Source: Amphritea sp. 1_MG-2023 (GTDB lineage: Bacteria; Pseudomonadota; Gammaproteobacteria; Pseudomonadales; Balneatricaceae). Taken from it: a stretch of 64,000 nt of DNA. The translations under genes and the position numbers were made by a program. Every line of letters begins with the position of its first letter. The stretch's first letter is position 1. The notes beneath the pieces were generated by a model that was given only the letters and a program-made list of their open reading frames with translations, was not told the origin of the DNA and made no database searches. Below are positions 49,063 to 58,418 of the stretch, in pieces. The stretch lies in assembly GCF_030547545.1 (NCBI RefSeq), contig NZ_JAUOQE010000019.1:1-64000 (forward strand), read 5' to 3'.

Positions 49063-49092
49063 CGCCCATAATATCCTGTGGTATTATGGGCG
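49063..49092 (+). terminator. hairpin after rpoD
   Basis: Eleven-base perfect arms CGCCCATAATA / TATTATGGGCG with an eight-base loop lie 22 bases past the rpoD stop. A CT-rich run rather than pure T follows, so termination may be partial. Confidence 0.6.
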
Positions 49093-49122
49093 TCCTCTCT
49101 CAGAGAGCGGCTTTTACCTCGA

Positions 49123-49151
49123 TTGAAATAGTAAAATTTTACTCGCTATTA
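49123..49151 (+). promoter_or_regulatory. putative promoter of the tRNA gene
   Basis: TTGAAA (49123-49128) and CTATTA (49146-49151) are 17 bases apart and end about 30 bases before the tRNA. Confidence 0.45.
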
Positions 49152-49182
49152 CAACAGACGTAATCTCAGCCGAACCCCATGT

Positions 49183-49259
49183 GCCTCTTTAGCTCAGTTG
49201 GTTAGAGCACCCGACTCATAATCGGTAGGTCGATGGTTCAAGTCCATCAAGAGGCACCA
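49183..49259 (+). tRNA. tRNA with CAT anticodon, probably tRNA-Ile2 (lysidine)
   Basis: 77 bases folding as a complete cloverleaf with encoded CCA: acceptor GCCTCTT/AAGAGGC, D arm GCTC/GAGC, anticodon stem CCCGA/TCGGT-side with loop CTCATAA (anticodon at 49217-49219), T arm GATGG-TTCAAGT-CCATC. CAT can be initiator Met, elongator Met or Ile2. The GACTCATAATC anticodon arm and location just after rpoD (as E. coli ileX) favour Ile2, whose C34 is modified by TilS to read AUA. Elongator Met is not excluded. Confidence 0.85.
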
Positions 49260-49289
49260 TTTCTCCTTTATAATTTAAAGAAAAAACCC

Positions 49290-49739
49290 GACTCAACTCT
49301 CTAATAGAAATGTGTAGGTCGATGGTTCAAGTCCATCAAGAGGCACCATTTCCCCCCTTAAAATCATCAAGAAAAAGCTCGACTCAACTCTCTAATAGAA
49401 ATGTGTAGGTCGATGGTTCAAGTCCATCAAGAGGCACCATTCCCCCCCCTTAAAATCATCAAGAAAAAGCCCGACTCAACTCTCTAATAGAAATGAGTAG
49501 CGAGCGACGCCCTCGTCGCGATTGAACCCAGATAAAGATAAAATCAAGGCGACAACTATCTTGAAATACACCGCCATTCACCTCATAAATCTAAGAAAAA
49601 GCTCGACTCAACTCTCTAATAGAAATGTGTAGGTCGATGGTTCAAGTCCATCAAGAGGCACCATTTCCCCCCTTAAAATCATCAAGAAAAAGCCCGACTC
49701 AACTCTCTAATAGAAATGTGTAGGTCGATGGTTCAAGTC
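49290..49739. repeat. tandem ~91-bp repeats containing the tRNA 3' tail
   Basis: Copies of the tRNA segment from variable loop to CCA (TAGGTCGATGG ... GAGGCACCA, 34 bases) occur at 49315-49348, 49406-49439 and 49630-49663, and truncated at 49721-49739. Each is preceded by CCCGACTCAACTCTCTAATA or a one-base variant, itself a degenerate echo of the anticodon arm. Spacing between neighbouring copies is 91 bases. A further unit at 49473-49497 is broken by a REP-like element. None can form a full tRNA because the 5' half is missing. Confidence 0.85.
49498..49526. repeat. REP-like family A, copy 1 (inside the tRNA-tail array)
   Basis: TAGCGAGCGACGCCCTCGTC... (29 bases, ending ATTGAA) contains the hairpin GCGAC-GCCCTC-GTCGC. 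It begins exactly where the TAGG of a tRNA-tail copy is expected, 91 bases after the previous copy, so it interrupts the array. Further copies are at 49775-49803, 50127-50155 and 50299-50327. Confidence 0.75.
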
Positions 49740-49774
49740 GTGCTCTACACGCCGCCTATAAACGCATTGTTTTG

Positions 49775-50434
49775 TAGCGAGCGACACCCTCGTCGCGATT
49801 GAATCGACCACAAATCAAACACATCGCCGTAAGGCACGGCTCCCACAGGTTATCTATAAGCACAGCATTTCTGTAGGTGTGGTGAGCTTAGCGAACCGAT
49901 GGTGTGATCGTACAGGTGAGACCAAAGCCAATCACAGCCAGAAACAGCTCCCACAGGTTATCCATAAGCACAGCATTTCTGTAGGTGTGGTGAGCTTAGC
50001 GAACCGATGGTGTGGCCGTATAGGTGAGACCAAAGCCAATCCCCCCCAGAAACAACTCCCACATAAACATCACCCTGTGAGTGCCCTTTCTAATGGCGCT
50101 GGATACCCATCAAAAACACCACAACGTAGCAAGCGACGCCCTCGTCGCGATTGAATCAGCCACAAATCAAACACATCGCCGTGAGGCACGGCTCCCACAG
50201 GTTATCCATAAGACCAAAGCCAATCAGCTCCCACATAAACATCACTCTGTGAGTGCCCTTTCTAGTGGCGCTGGATACCCATCAAAAACACCACAACGTA
50301 GCGAGCCACGCCCTCGTCGCGATTGAATCGGCCACAAATCAAACACATCGCCGTGAGGCACGGCTCCCACAGGTTATCAATAAGCACGGCATTTCTGTAG
50401 GGTGTCGGTGAGCTTGGCGAACCGATGGTGTGGG
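49775..50434. repeat. mosaic of REP-like repeat families A, B, C and D
   Basis: Family A (29 bases, hairpin GCGAC/GTCGC) is followed each time by family B (CAAATCAAACACATCGCCG, with the hairpin GCCGT-GAGGC-ACGGC) at about 49810, 50160 and 50332. Family C (CTGTAGGTGTGGTGAGCTTA and on) is at 49871-49897, 49979-50005 and 50395-50423. A D segment (CTCCCACATAAACATCAC to the next A copy) is at 50056 and 50228. Two larger tandem duplications are visible, of period 108 (49840/49948) and 172 (50056/50228). Open frames here are by-products of the repeats; no gene is supported. Confidence 0.8.
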
Positions 50435-50495
50435 TAAACATAATCTGCGACGATTTCATGTTATTACATGGGTAATGACTGATCGCTTATGGCAG

Positions 50496-50517
50496 GGTTC
50501 GCAGGCTTACCCTACAG
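50496..50517 (-). repeat. family C repeat, inverted partial copy
   Basis: A 22-base segment starting GGTTCGCAGGCTTACC and ending CTACAG is the reverse complement of a family C variant (CTGTAGGGT ... GCGAACC). It lies just downstream of the polysaccharide cluster's last gene. Confidence 0.6.
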
Positions 50518-50534
50518 TGAAATACTCCAGGAGT

Positions 50535-52466
50535 TTATATTTCATGCTCAAGCGTAGCGACTGAAAGAGGAGCATACATTGGATCGACGATTTCATGCTG
50601 TGGATCATAGCCGTTGACGGCTTCCAACAGTAACAGACGCACTTTAACGTAATCATAATGATTTAACGCTTGCGTCATCTCATCTAATATCCACTTCAGC
50701 TTATCCCACACGAGCATATCTTCCTCTGCCCGCATGATCATCGGGTGATCGGTGGCTTGCACATTGTCACCAATTAACAGCTCTTCATAGAGTTTTTCAC
50801 CATCACGCAAACCGGTATAGGTGATCTCTATATCACCATCAGGATGATCTGCATCCTTGATCGATAAACCGGTCAAATTGATCATCTGCTTCGCCAGCGT
50901 GTTAATTTTAACGGGCTTCCCCATATCTAACACAAACACATCACCTGACGAGCCCATCGAGCCCGCCTGAATGACTAACGATGAGGCTTCGGGGATCGTC
51001 ATAAAATAACGCGTAATTTGCGGGTGGGTTACCGTTACCGGCCCTCCTTCACGAATCTGACGCCGAAACAAGGGAATAACCGATCCCGATGAACCCAGCA
51101 CATTGCCAAAACGCACCATAGCAAAACGCGGCCCAAGGCCTTGTTCCCGCTGACTCAATGCTTGTAAAACAAGCTCGGCAAAGCGCTTGCTGGCTCCCAT
51201 GATATTCGTTGGCCTAACCGCTTTATCGGTCGATATCAAAACAAAGTTTTTAACCCCGCATGCAATCGCCGCTTCGGCTGCATTCCAAGTGCCGAGTAGA
51301 TTATTACGCACACCGGCAACCATATTCACCTCAACTAGCGGCACATGTTTGTAGGCAGCTGCATGGTAAATGGTGTTCACTCCATATTGTGTCATCACTC
51401 GCTTGAGATAAGCGGAATCGAGCACAGAGCCTAAAACAGCGATCACTTTAATGCCATCTGTTACTAACGGCTGTAACTCTTGCTCGATGGAATAAAGGCC
51501 GAACTCTGATTGTTCATAAAGCACCAGCGTGGAAGGCGCTTGATTGATAATCTGACGACAAAGCTCGGAACCAATCGATCCCCCTGCCCCAGTGACCAAA
51601 ACACTCTGCCCTAAAATACAGGCATCAAGCAATGCTTTATTGGGCTGAACCTCTTCGCGGCCCAGCAGATCGGCAATATCAACTTCACGGACATCACTCA
51701 TGCTCACCTTGCCACCGGCAATATCCGATAATGCAGGCAACGTTAGCACTCTGAGGTGAAAGCCGCTTAACGAATCAACAATCGCTTTTCTTCGCAGCCG
51801 AGAAGCCGAAGGAATAGCCAGCAAAACCGAATCAATATCGTAGCGCTCAATTAGTGCAGCAATATCGGCAGGGTCATAAACCCGTAGATCATTGATATCC
51901 ATCCCTTTTAAGGTTTGATCATGATCAACAAAGGCGATGGGTGAAAACTCACCCGACTCACCTAAAGCCGTAGCCAACTGTCGGCCAGCAGAGCCTGCCC
52001 CATAGATAAGCACCCGATCAGCATGTCTTTGTGCTTTACTATTACCGCCGGGGAACTGATGCAAAATAATCCAGCGCGCAACCATTCGGCTACCGCCAAT
52101 AACTAATACCGCCACCAAACAAAATATTAAGATGACCGATCGAGGCGTATTATAATCCAGCGCCATCATATAAACGGCCACAGCCCAAACCAATACCGAC
52201 AGCGAAACCGCTTTAACAACCGTCCACTGTGCCCGATAACCAATATAGCGAATGATCGCCCGATACATGCCCATCTTGATAAAGATAGGAATCGCGATCA
52301 ACGGTGCTAGTAGGTAAGCAGGCCAGTGCACAAAATTGACGGCAGTCCAGTCACCATAACGTAAGGCATAGCTAAACCAGCAACAAATTGGAAGTAATAA
52401 GAAGTCAATCAACAAAAAAAATGCCTTTTTCATATTACGAGACATCCTTATCACGAAAGGTAGCAC
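50535..52466 (-). CDS. wbpM: membrane-bound UDP-sugar 4,6-dehydratase (WbpM/CapD-like)
   Basis: 643 residues: four N-terminal membrane helices (~10-130), a CoA-binding-like Rossmann domain (~150-280) and an SDR dehydratase domain beginning VLVTGAGGSIGSELC (~290). The catalytic segment STDKAVRPTNIMGASK carries the MxxxK variant typical of inverting or retaining UDP-GlcNAc 4,6-dehydratases. Likely makes the 4-keto-6-deoxy precursor of QuiNAc/FucNAc. Terminal gene of the O-antigen cluster, as wbpM is in Pseudomonas. Confidence 0.9.
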   Translation of the reverse strand: MLPFVIRMSRNMKKAFFLLIDFLLLPICCWFSYALRYGDWTAVNFVHWPAYLLAPLIAIPIFIKMGMYRAIIRYIGYRAQWTVVKAVSLSVLVWAVAVYMMALDYNTPRSVILIFCLVAVLVIGGSRMVARWIILHQFPGGNSKAQRHADRVLIYGAGSAGRQLATALGESGEFSPIAFVDHDQTLKGMDINDLRVYDPADIAALIERYDIDSVLLAIPSASRLRRKAIVDSLSGFHLRVLTLPALSDIAGGKVSMSDVREVDIADLLGREEVQPNKALLDACILGQSVLVTGAGGSIGSELCRQIINQAPSTLVLYEQSEFGLYSIEQELQPLVTDGIKVIAVLGSVLDSAYLKRVMTQYGVNTIYHAAAYKHVPLVEVNMVAGVRNNLLGTWNAAEAAIACGVKNFVLISTDKAVRPTNIMGASKRFAELVLQALSQREQGLGPRFAMVRFGNVLGSSGSVIPLFRRQIREGGPVTVTHPQITRYFMTIPEASSLVIQAGSMGSSGDVFVLDMGKPVKINTLAKQMINLTGLSIKDADHPDGDIEITYTGLRDGEKLYEELLIGDNVQATDHPMIMRAEEDMLVWDKLKWILDEMTQALNHYDYVKVRLLLLEAVNGYDPQHEIVDPMYAPLSVATLEHEI

Positions 52467-52505
52467 TTCATTTCCTACTTCTAAATTTAACGAAAAATTG
52501 AATCA

Positions 52506-53540
52506 TTATCGCCTCTCTATTACTGAAATACCAGAATTAAATTTATAAGCAATAACTAAAAGCGGTGTATATGAAATTATAATGGCAATAAGGCCATCAA
52601 TCATATCCAGGGCGACAAAAAGAGCCATAGGAAAAAGCCAGAGAGTATTTATCAACACAACAGCCAACACTACAGGCAGATGTGAACCGAAATAAGTGGC
52701 TGCATGCTGATATGCATGATTTCTATGTGCTTCGTATATTTTCTCTCCACTCACAACCCGTCTGAACAGAGTCATTGTCGCATCAGTAATAAATACAGCA
52801 AGGAGAATAATCCAGCACCAAAGCATTGCACTGTTTTCCCAGACTGCAAGTAAAGATAGCGCCCCTAATACCAGCCCAAGAAAACCACTACACGCATCGC
52901 CCATGAATATTTTAGCGGGGGGGTAATTCCATATCATAAACCCTGCTACAGAGCTTGCTAGTAACATCGATACAATAGAAGACTCAGTCAGAGAACATTG
53001 CTGAATAATGAAACTACAGATTGACGCACCAATACATACACATATCGCCTCCATGCTGGCAAGACCATCAATACCATCCATAAAATTATAAAGATTAAGT
53101 AGCCATACTAGATAAACAATGGCAATTGGATAGCCAAGCGCTGATAAGTTTATTTCAAACCCTAAAACTATTAACCCTGGAATTCCGCGCAACATAAATA
53201 CTAAAAGCAGAGCAGCACTAACATGTACTAAAATCCTCCAGCGAGCGGGAACGTGACCATGATCATCGATAAAACCGACTACGGAGACCAATAGCGCTGC
53301 ACAGGTAAAAGAAATAAAATTTGTTACTGACAAAAAATCGCTGAAAACTAATATGCATAGACCCAATATAAAAACAACAACAACAGAAACTCCTCCCCCT
53401 CTCGGAGTAGGATTTGCATGTAAACTTCGCTCATTTGGCACATCAAGTAATTTTTTTCTTAATGCATAACTTAGGAGTTTCCCTGTAAGAAACCAAGTAA
53501 AAAAACAAACTAGTAGGTAAAAACTACTATATAAAAGCAA
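52506..53540 (-). CDS. wbpL: undecaprenyl-phosphate sugar-1-phosphate transferase (WbpL/WecA-like)
   Basis: Polytopic PNPT-family enzyme of 344 residues with about ten membrane segments. DVPNERSLHANPTPRGGG (~34-51), FIDDHGHVPARWR (~91) and NFMDGIDGLA with the catalytic aspartates (~151-160) are diagnostic; MGDACSGFLG follows. Starts O-unit assembly on the lipid carrier. Adjacent to wbpM as in Pseudomonas. Whether it moves GlcNAc, QuiNAc or FucNAc phosphate is not determined. Confidence 0.9.
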   Translation of the reverse strand: MLLYSSFYLLVCFFTWFLTGKLLSYALRKKLLDVPNERSLHANPTPRGGGVSVVVVFILGLCILVFSDFLSVTNFISFTCAALLVSVVGFIDDHGHVPARWRILVHVSAALLLVFMLRGIPGLIVLGFEINLSALGYPIAIVYLVWLLNLYNFMDGIDGLASMEAICVCIGASICSFIIQQCSLTESSIVSMLLASSVAGFMIWNYPPAKIFMGDACSGFLGLVLGALSLLAVWENSAMLWCWIILLAVFITDATMTLFRRVVSGEKIYEAHRNHAYQHAATYFGSHLPVVLAVVLINTLWLFPMALFVALDMIDGLIAIIISYTPLLVIAYKFNSGISVIERR

Positions 53541-53543
53541 AAA

Positions 53544-54797
53544 TTATCCTCCTTTAAATTCAATTTTATTTAATTCATTTAATAATTTACGAGCAAGTAC
53601 GGAAAAAAGATGATTCTTTAAAACAAAATCACGCCCTCTCTCGCCCATATTTAAAAGATTTTCATCTGGAAGTTCTAACATATCTTTAATTCCCTCTGCA
53701 ACGTCAATTGCATTTTCAGAGGCCAATACTATTCCACACTTTGATTTTTCAATAACACTATTTGGGGAGTCTATAGCAAATAATACAGGTTTAGACTCTA
53801 ACATATAGTCAAACAACTTATTCATACTAACCCCATACTGATATAAAGGAGTTTTATGAGCAGAAATTATACATATTTCAGACATTCTTATTAATAACAT
53901 GATTGCTGATTTACTGACTTTATCTAAAAAAAACACATTACGAAGTTTATAGCTTTGCGCTAAAGCCTTTAGTTTTGGTTTCAATTGACCGTCACCAACT
54001 AACACAAGTGCATATTTACTTGGTACGTAGCGCATAGCCTCAATCAGCAGCTCCAAATTATTTGGCACACCATGGCCTCCGCCATAAAATATTACTTTCG
54101 GATACGAGTCAATAATTTTTTCCATTGCTTTCAGCACTAAGTCATCTTCTTCTTTAAGAGCATAGCTTTCAGAATCATCAACCTCTAAAGTTCCATTCGG
54201 AAGATAGAAAAAATCATTTGGCTTAACTCCATTTCTTTCAAGATAAGGCCAAGCATTTGGTAATACAGATATTATTCTGTCTGATACAATAAATGCAAAT
54301 TTTTCAAAAATTTTAATTAAAACACATAAAGGGTGAAAACGACTTATCCCTAATAGTTCTATAATACTAAGTGGCCAAATATCACGTATTTCGAAAGACA
54401 GACTTGCTTTATAACGTTTAGCATATAGCCAGCCAGCTAAAATATGAAAAGGGTGTGCTGAAGAAACTATAATATGCCGAGGCTTAGTTAACCCTAGTTG
54501 TTTAACAGGATTAATTAAGAGTAATATAAATGCAAACTGAAACATATTGATTATACGTCCAAAACCATTCCCGCTATAAGCTCTCGTTTTTATCCAGCAG
54601 TATGGTATACCATCAACATACTCCAATACGATTCTGTCCTTTTGAGAACATTCGTTGATTTTAAGGTGATGAAAACTTGCACTAAAAACAACCATTTCTT
54701 GATGAAGATCCTTCATAGCACGAGCAAGATAATAAGGTCTATAAGACATTCCAACTTTAGGATGTCCTGCATAATGATGCAGATACCAAATACTCAT
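53544..54797 (-). CDS. glycosyltransferase family 4 (WbuB-like)
   Basis: 417 residues, two Rossmann-like halves (GT-B). N-terminal SIWYLHHYAGHPKVGMSYRP with acceptor-side features, then IFYGGGHGVPNNLELLIEAM (~240) and YALVLVGDGQLKPKL; the donor region has YMLESKPVLFAID (~355) in place of the common EX7E segment. Resembles WbuB fucosamine transferases. Four-base overlap with the next gene upstream. Low GC like its neighbours. Confidence 0.85.
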   Translation of the reverse strand: MSIWYLHHYAGHPKVGMSYRPYYLARAMKDLHQEMVVFSASFHHLKINECSQKDRIVLEYVDGIPYCWIKTRAYSGNGFGRIINMFQFAFILLLINPVKQLGLTKPRHIIVSSAHPFHILAGWLYAKRYKASLSFEIRDIWPLSIIELLGISRFHPLCVLIKIFEKFAFIVSDRIISVLPNAWPYLERNGVKPNDFFYLPNGTLEVDDSESYALKEEDDLVLKAMEKIIDSYPKVIFYGGGHGVPNNLELLIEAMRYVPSKYALVLVGDGQLKPKLKALAQSYKLRNVFFLDKVSKSAIMLLIRMSEICIISAHKTPLYQYGVSMNKLFDYMLESKPVLFAIDSPNSVIEKSKCGIVLASENAIDVAEGIKDMLELPDENLLNMGERGRDFVLKNHLFSVLARKLLNELNKIEFKGG

Positions 54798-55828
54798 AAA
54801 TTTTCGTATACCTGTTTAAAACGATAAGAATTAACTGAAAAAGAAAATCCGGTCACAAGCTTTTTGTTGACAGATTCAAGCAAGTCCATATCAATTTCAC
54901 TAAATAATGAAAAATCGATCTTTTCATTAGATTCTACAAAAAAACCGTTAACTCCTTGCATTATCAGCTCATGATTAGAAGGAATATCAGAAACGAAACA
55001 TATAGCCCCAGAAGAAATAGCCTCCATTACTGAATGAGATTTACCATCTGAGTGGGGGACAGAAACTACAATTTTTGACCGGATATTTAATTTTAAATTT
55101 TCCTCTGGACTCACAAAGCCTTTGAATAGCACTCGTTCAGACAATCCCGCTGATTTAATTATCTCTTTATATCTGGAAGTATTTTCTTCATGCTCGAAAC
55201 CACCTAAAATCAGCCTCCACTCAGGGTTGGATTTTGAGAACTTAACGAAACCATCAATAACCTTTCCAATATTATAAATATTTGAATGACTTCTTGGAGA
55301 ATAAATAATATTCTCTTTCACTGAGTTACTATCATCTAGTAAGTTCAAGTAAGAGTCATCAATGCCAAAGTTTGCCTCACGTACAACTTTATCATCGACT
55401 AGCCGTTCTATCACATATTGCTCGATATTCGCATCTACGGTGATAACTGAGGACTTATTCAAACAATATTGAACAAATTTCTTATGGAACCAACTTATAT
55501 ACGGAATAACTAATACACTTGACCCCCATGCACTTAATACAATAGGAATATTTGAAGGAGCAAGAAAGCACAATGGAAAAGTGACACGATTAATTGTATG
55601 GACATGAATATAATCAGGGCAAACTTCTTTGATAATTTTTGGAATTTCAAAAAACATTTTTATACCCCGAGACATAACAATCGTTCGGCATAAGTAAGAA
55701 TTACTATTCCCATCAGTAATTAATGTAACATCGTATTCAGGGACTATCATTTTAATAAATTTAAATGTGTGAATAGAATCAGGCCCGAAAACCAGGATTT
55801 TTGTTTTATTAGATTCATCTATGTTCAT
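54794..55828 (-). CDS. glycosyltransferase family 4
   Basis: 344-residue GT-B-type protein. The C-terminal donor domain shows ENIIYSPRSHSNIYNIGKVI, LILGGFEHEEN, VLFKGFVSPEENLKL and SDGKSHSVMEAISSGA with the E of the EX7E motif (~265). Cytosolic. Its sugar and linkage cannot be inferred. It overlaps both neighbours, as throughout this cluster. Confidence 0.83.
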   Translation of the reverse strand: MNIDESNKTKILVFGPDSIHTFKFIKMIVPEYDVTLITDGNSNSYLCRTIVMSRGIKMFFEIPKIIKEVCPDYIHVHTINRVTFPLCFLAPSNIPIVLSAWGSSVLVIPYISWFHKKFVQYCLNKSSVITVDANIEQYVIERLVDDKVVREANFGIDDSYLNLLDDSNSVKENIIYSPRSHSNIYNIGKVIDGFVKFSKSNPEWRLILGGFEHEENTSRYKEIIKSAGLSERVLFKGFVSPEENLKLNIRSKIVVSVPHSDGKSHSVMEAISSGAICFVSDIPSNHELIMQGVNGFFVESNEKIDFSLFSEIDMDLLESVNKKLVTGFSFSVNSYRFKQVYENL

Positions 55829-57068
55829 TAAAAATTTCTTTGACTATAAGATTATTAAGTTTAGAGACTTGGCTTCTTCGATGGTGATTCAAAACCACCT
55901 CGTCATTAACGCGTATATTTAAACCCAATCTCCACTGCTCTAAAAAACTCAATAACATTTCTGCAATTTTATCTGGACAATTAAAATCAGCCACATAACC
56001 CGTACAACTTTCTTTAATAAGATCAGCCGCCACATCAGTAGGATCTAAAATCCCCAGTATTGGAGTCCCGGACGCCATATATTCGAATACCTTTCCGGAA
56101 TAAACACCTCTACGCCCGGAGTTAGGCAAAATAAGAAGAAGACCATCCTGCTTATACTTCATATTATTAATTGCATCATCGTAAGCAATAGGTTCACATT
56201 TTGTGACAATTGCTGATAGCTCATTGGGAATAAGAACCCCAGAATTAGTGCCTATAAATTTAATATCAAAACAACATGAATTGTCACCCAAAATTTTTAT
56301 TGCAGAAAATAATGTATTTGGGATTATATCACCATAAAAAGTCCCTAAAAATGCTAGCCTACATTTTTCTGAAGGAAGTCTGGGAGCTACTTTTTTATAT
56401 AGAATGGGCTCGTAATTATAACCATTTCTAATTTCCCCAAAGATCAGATCAGGATTTCTACTGTTTTCTAAAAAACCATCAATAATGGGTTTAGAAACAG
56501 AAACAATCGCATCTGCCTTATTTAAAATATCTTGTTCAATTTTATATATTTTTTTCTGCTGCCTTGGTTTCAAATATGGAGAATGGGACATCTCATCACG
56601 CATATCCGCAATCCATTTAATATGAGGAAAACTTGATTTTAATTTCAGTATAACCTCATGGGCAGCTTCAGGCGCATACGAACTAATTACAACGTCAAAA
56701 TTTTCACTGGCTAGTAGCATTCTAATCTCCCTCTCCGCCTCAATCTTCCATTTTTTATAACGTTCAAAGCCTGTTATATTAAGAACAAGATTAAATGCAG
56801 CCTTAATTTTGTGAACAACGAAGCAATCCCTCCCCGTTAAATTAAAATAGCTAATATAGCCTTTATTACTAATATCATGGACTGGAACGCTCATAAAGTC
56901 TGAAAACGAAGGTCCATTATTTGATTTTAACGCGACAACTTCCACGTCATGACCAAACTCGGACAAGTACGAAACAAATCCATTAATTCTTTGAAAAGCA
57001 CTCTGTTTATCCGTAGAAATACACGAAACAATCAGTATTTTCTTACTTGTATTTTTTTTCGCAATCAC
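55815..57068 (-). CDS. glycosyltransferase (GT-B type)
   Basis: 417 residues. N-terminal ILIVSCISTDKQSAFQRING, VISSYAPEAAHEVI and IADMRDEMSHSPYLKPRQ are typical of family 4-like transferases; CRLAFLGTFYGD opens the donor domain and GVYSGKVFEYMASGTPILG (~330) supplies the E(x)7-like donor site. Substrate unknown. Overlaps the next gene by 14 bases. Confidence 0.83.
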   Translation of the reverse strand: MIAKKNTSKKILIVSCISTDKQSAFQRINGFVSYLSEFGHDVEVVALKSNNGPSFSDFMSVPVHDISNKGYISYFNLTGRDCFVVHKIKAAFNLVLNITGFERYKKWKIEAEREIRMLLASENFDVVISSYAPEAAHEVILKLKSSFPHIKWIADMRDEMSHSPYLKPRQQKKIYKIEQDILNKADAIVSVSKPIIDGFLENSRNPDLIFGEIRNGYNYEPILYKKVAPRLPSEKCRLAFLGTFYGDIIPNTLFSAIKILGDNSCCFDIKFIGTNSGVLIPNELSAIVTKCEPIAYDDAINNMKYKQDGLLLILPNSGRRGVYSGKVFEYMASGTPILGILDPTDVAADLIKESCTGYVADFNCPDKIAEMLLSFLEQWRLGLNIRVNDEVVLNHHRRSQVSKLNNLIVKEIFNEHR

Positions 57069-57074
57069 TTAAAC

Positions 57075-58418
57075 CTAACCTCTTAAAACTGCTTCGTAAA
57101 GCTCAAATGATTGGTTGTCGACCATATTAGAGTTATGCCATAACAACGTAAAATCACCACCTACCTTTCGACAGGTATTTTTCAGTTCTAGAAATTGTTT
57201 TAAAGCCAAGTTACCTAAGCCTAAGTTTTGATAGGAAGGAGAAGTCACACTTACTTCCATTGCAATTAAAGGCTGAATAACTATATCCACTTGGCATTTC
57301 TTGATAGGATCAAAATATATATAAGGAACAGCTGTTCCTGCACGAAAACCGCTATGATCAGCATACCCAAGAGAAGAATCATATTGTAAAAAAGAACTAT
57401 CACCCCACAACCTGAATGTTTCTGGAGCAGTAAATCGTAAATAATGCATTCTCCCTCCAATTTTTTTAACTCTAATACCTAAAGAGATCATTGTTTCTTT
57501 AAGGTTATCAACTTCAGAGAAAAAAGCAGCGCTGTCCAACGAAGCCCCATAACTAGGATGTAGGCCTATTTCATGGTTTCTTGAATCGATCTCAATCATC
57601 AACGACTGTATTGCAGGATGATCAAGTGTATAGTCAGAATCTTTGGAGACATCTGTACAGCCTGAAATAAAATAAAATGCACTTTTGATATTATATTTAT
57701 CAGAAAGATCCATTATTTTTTTCATGTTATTATACGGATCTCTGGACCACATTTTATTTTTTGTTTTGAGTTTAATCAAAGGGGCGGCTAAAGCATTAAA
57801 ATCACCTCTTATAAGTATATCACCAGCCATTATCCGTACTAGTCTGGACCAAGTTTTAAACCCATATCTACTTGGGAGGTCTACATCATGAGAAACTTTT
57901 ACACGAAACTCTCGACGTTTTAACGTCACTTCGTGCCACTGACGCTCAATGACCTGCCCTAGTACTCCAAACCACTCATCTACAATAGGCCTATTTAAAT
58001 ATCCATATTTATAAGCATGAGAGGATGAGGCTTGAAAGCGCCCGTGGACATCTAAGTCAGAGCAACCGACTTCTTCCACTCGTGTCAGCATCCAATACGC
58101 CAAGCCAAGAATATCATAATGAATAAGATAATCTTCATCAAGTTTCTCGATCAGATCTCCTTTAACAGGCAACATCCCTGGCATAGGTATAGGAAGATTC
58201 ATGACAGAACTCCAGCCCTCAGCCTCTGGATTCCAAACCCCAAACAAAAGTTTCCCACCTACCATTAAAAAGTCAGAATTCAATTGATCGAATATTATAT
58301 TTCCAGGACATGACGGGTGACTAAGCGCAATAGTGGAATTAACTTCAACTAAGGTAAAGTTAATTCCATATCTGTCGAACAGAATAGCTTCCATCCAGCG
58401 TAAGGCGTTCAGATTCAT
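57075..58418 (-). CDS. polysaccharide-deacetylase-like protein
   Basis: 447 residues. The C-terminal part (~170-447) looks like a CE4-type barrel: KVSHDVDLPSRYG (metal/catalytic aspartates in SHDVD, ~174), AFYFISG, NHEIGLHPSYGASLD (~276), LRFTAPETFRLW and TLLWHNSNM near the end. The N-terminal ~165 residues are a family-specific domain (possibly DUF7033). Such proteins sit in capsule/O-antigen clusters, but the deacetylation target is not known. Confidence 0.75.
   Translation of the reverse strand: MNLNALRWMEAILFDRYGINFTLVEVNSTIALSHPSCPGNIIFDQLNSDFLMVGGKLLFGVWNPEAEGWSSVMNLPIPMPGMLPVKGDLIEKLDEDYLIHYDILGLAYWMLTRVEEVGCSDLDVHGRFQASSSHAYKYGYLNRPIVDEWFGVLGQVIERQWHEVTLKRREFRVKVSHDVDLPSRYGFKTWSRLVRIMAGDILIRGDFNALAAPLIKLKTKNKMWSRDPYNNMKKIMDLSDKYNIKSAFYFISGCTDVSKDSDYTLDHPAIQSLMIEIDSRNHEIGLHPSYGASLDSAAFFSEVDNLKETMISLGIRVKKIGGRMHYLRFTAPETFRLWGDSSFLQYDSSLGYADHSGFRAGTAVPYIYFDPIKKCQVDIVIQPLIAMEVSVTSPSYQNLGLGNLALKQFLELKNTCRKVGGDFTLLWHNSNMVDNQSFELYEAVLRG

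Noticed and set aside
49315-49739. Additional tRNA genes
   Set aside because: Only the 3' part (variable loop, T arm, acceptor 3' strand) is present; the 5' acceptor strand and D arm are missing, so no cloverleaf can form.
49879-50326. Two open frames of 91 and 81 codons on the plus strand
   Set aside because: They lie wholly inside the repeat mosaic, resemble each other only because the DNA is duplicated, and have no ribosome site or known domain.
49290-50434. CRISPR array
   Set aside because: The repeats are long, of several families, partly directly duplicated including the intervening DNA, and there are no unique spacers of constant length and no cas genes.
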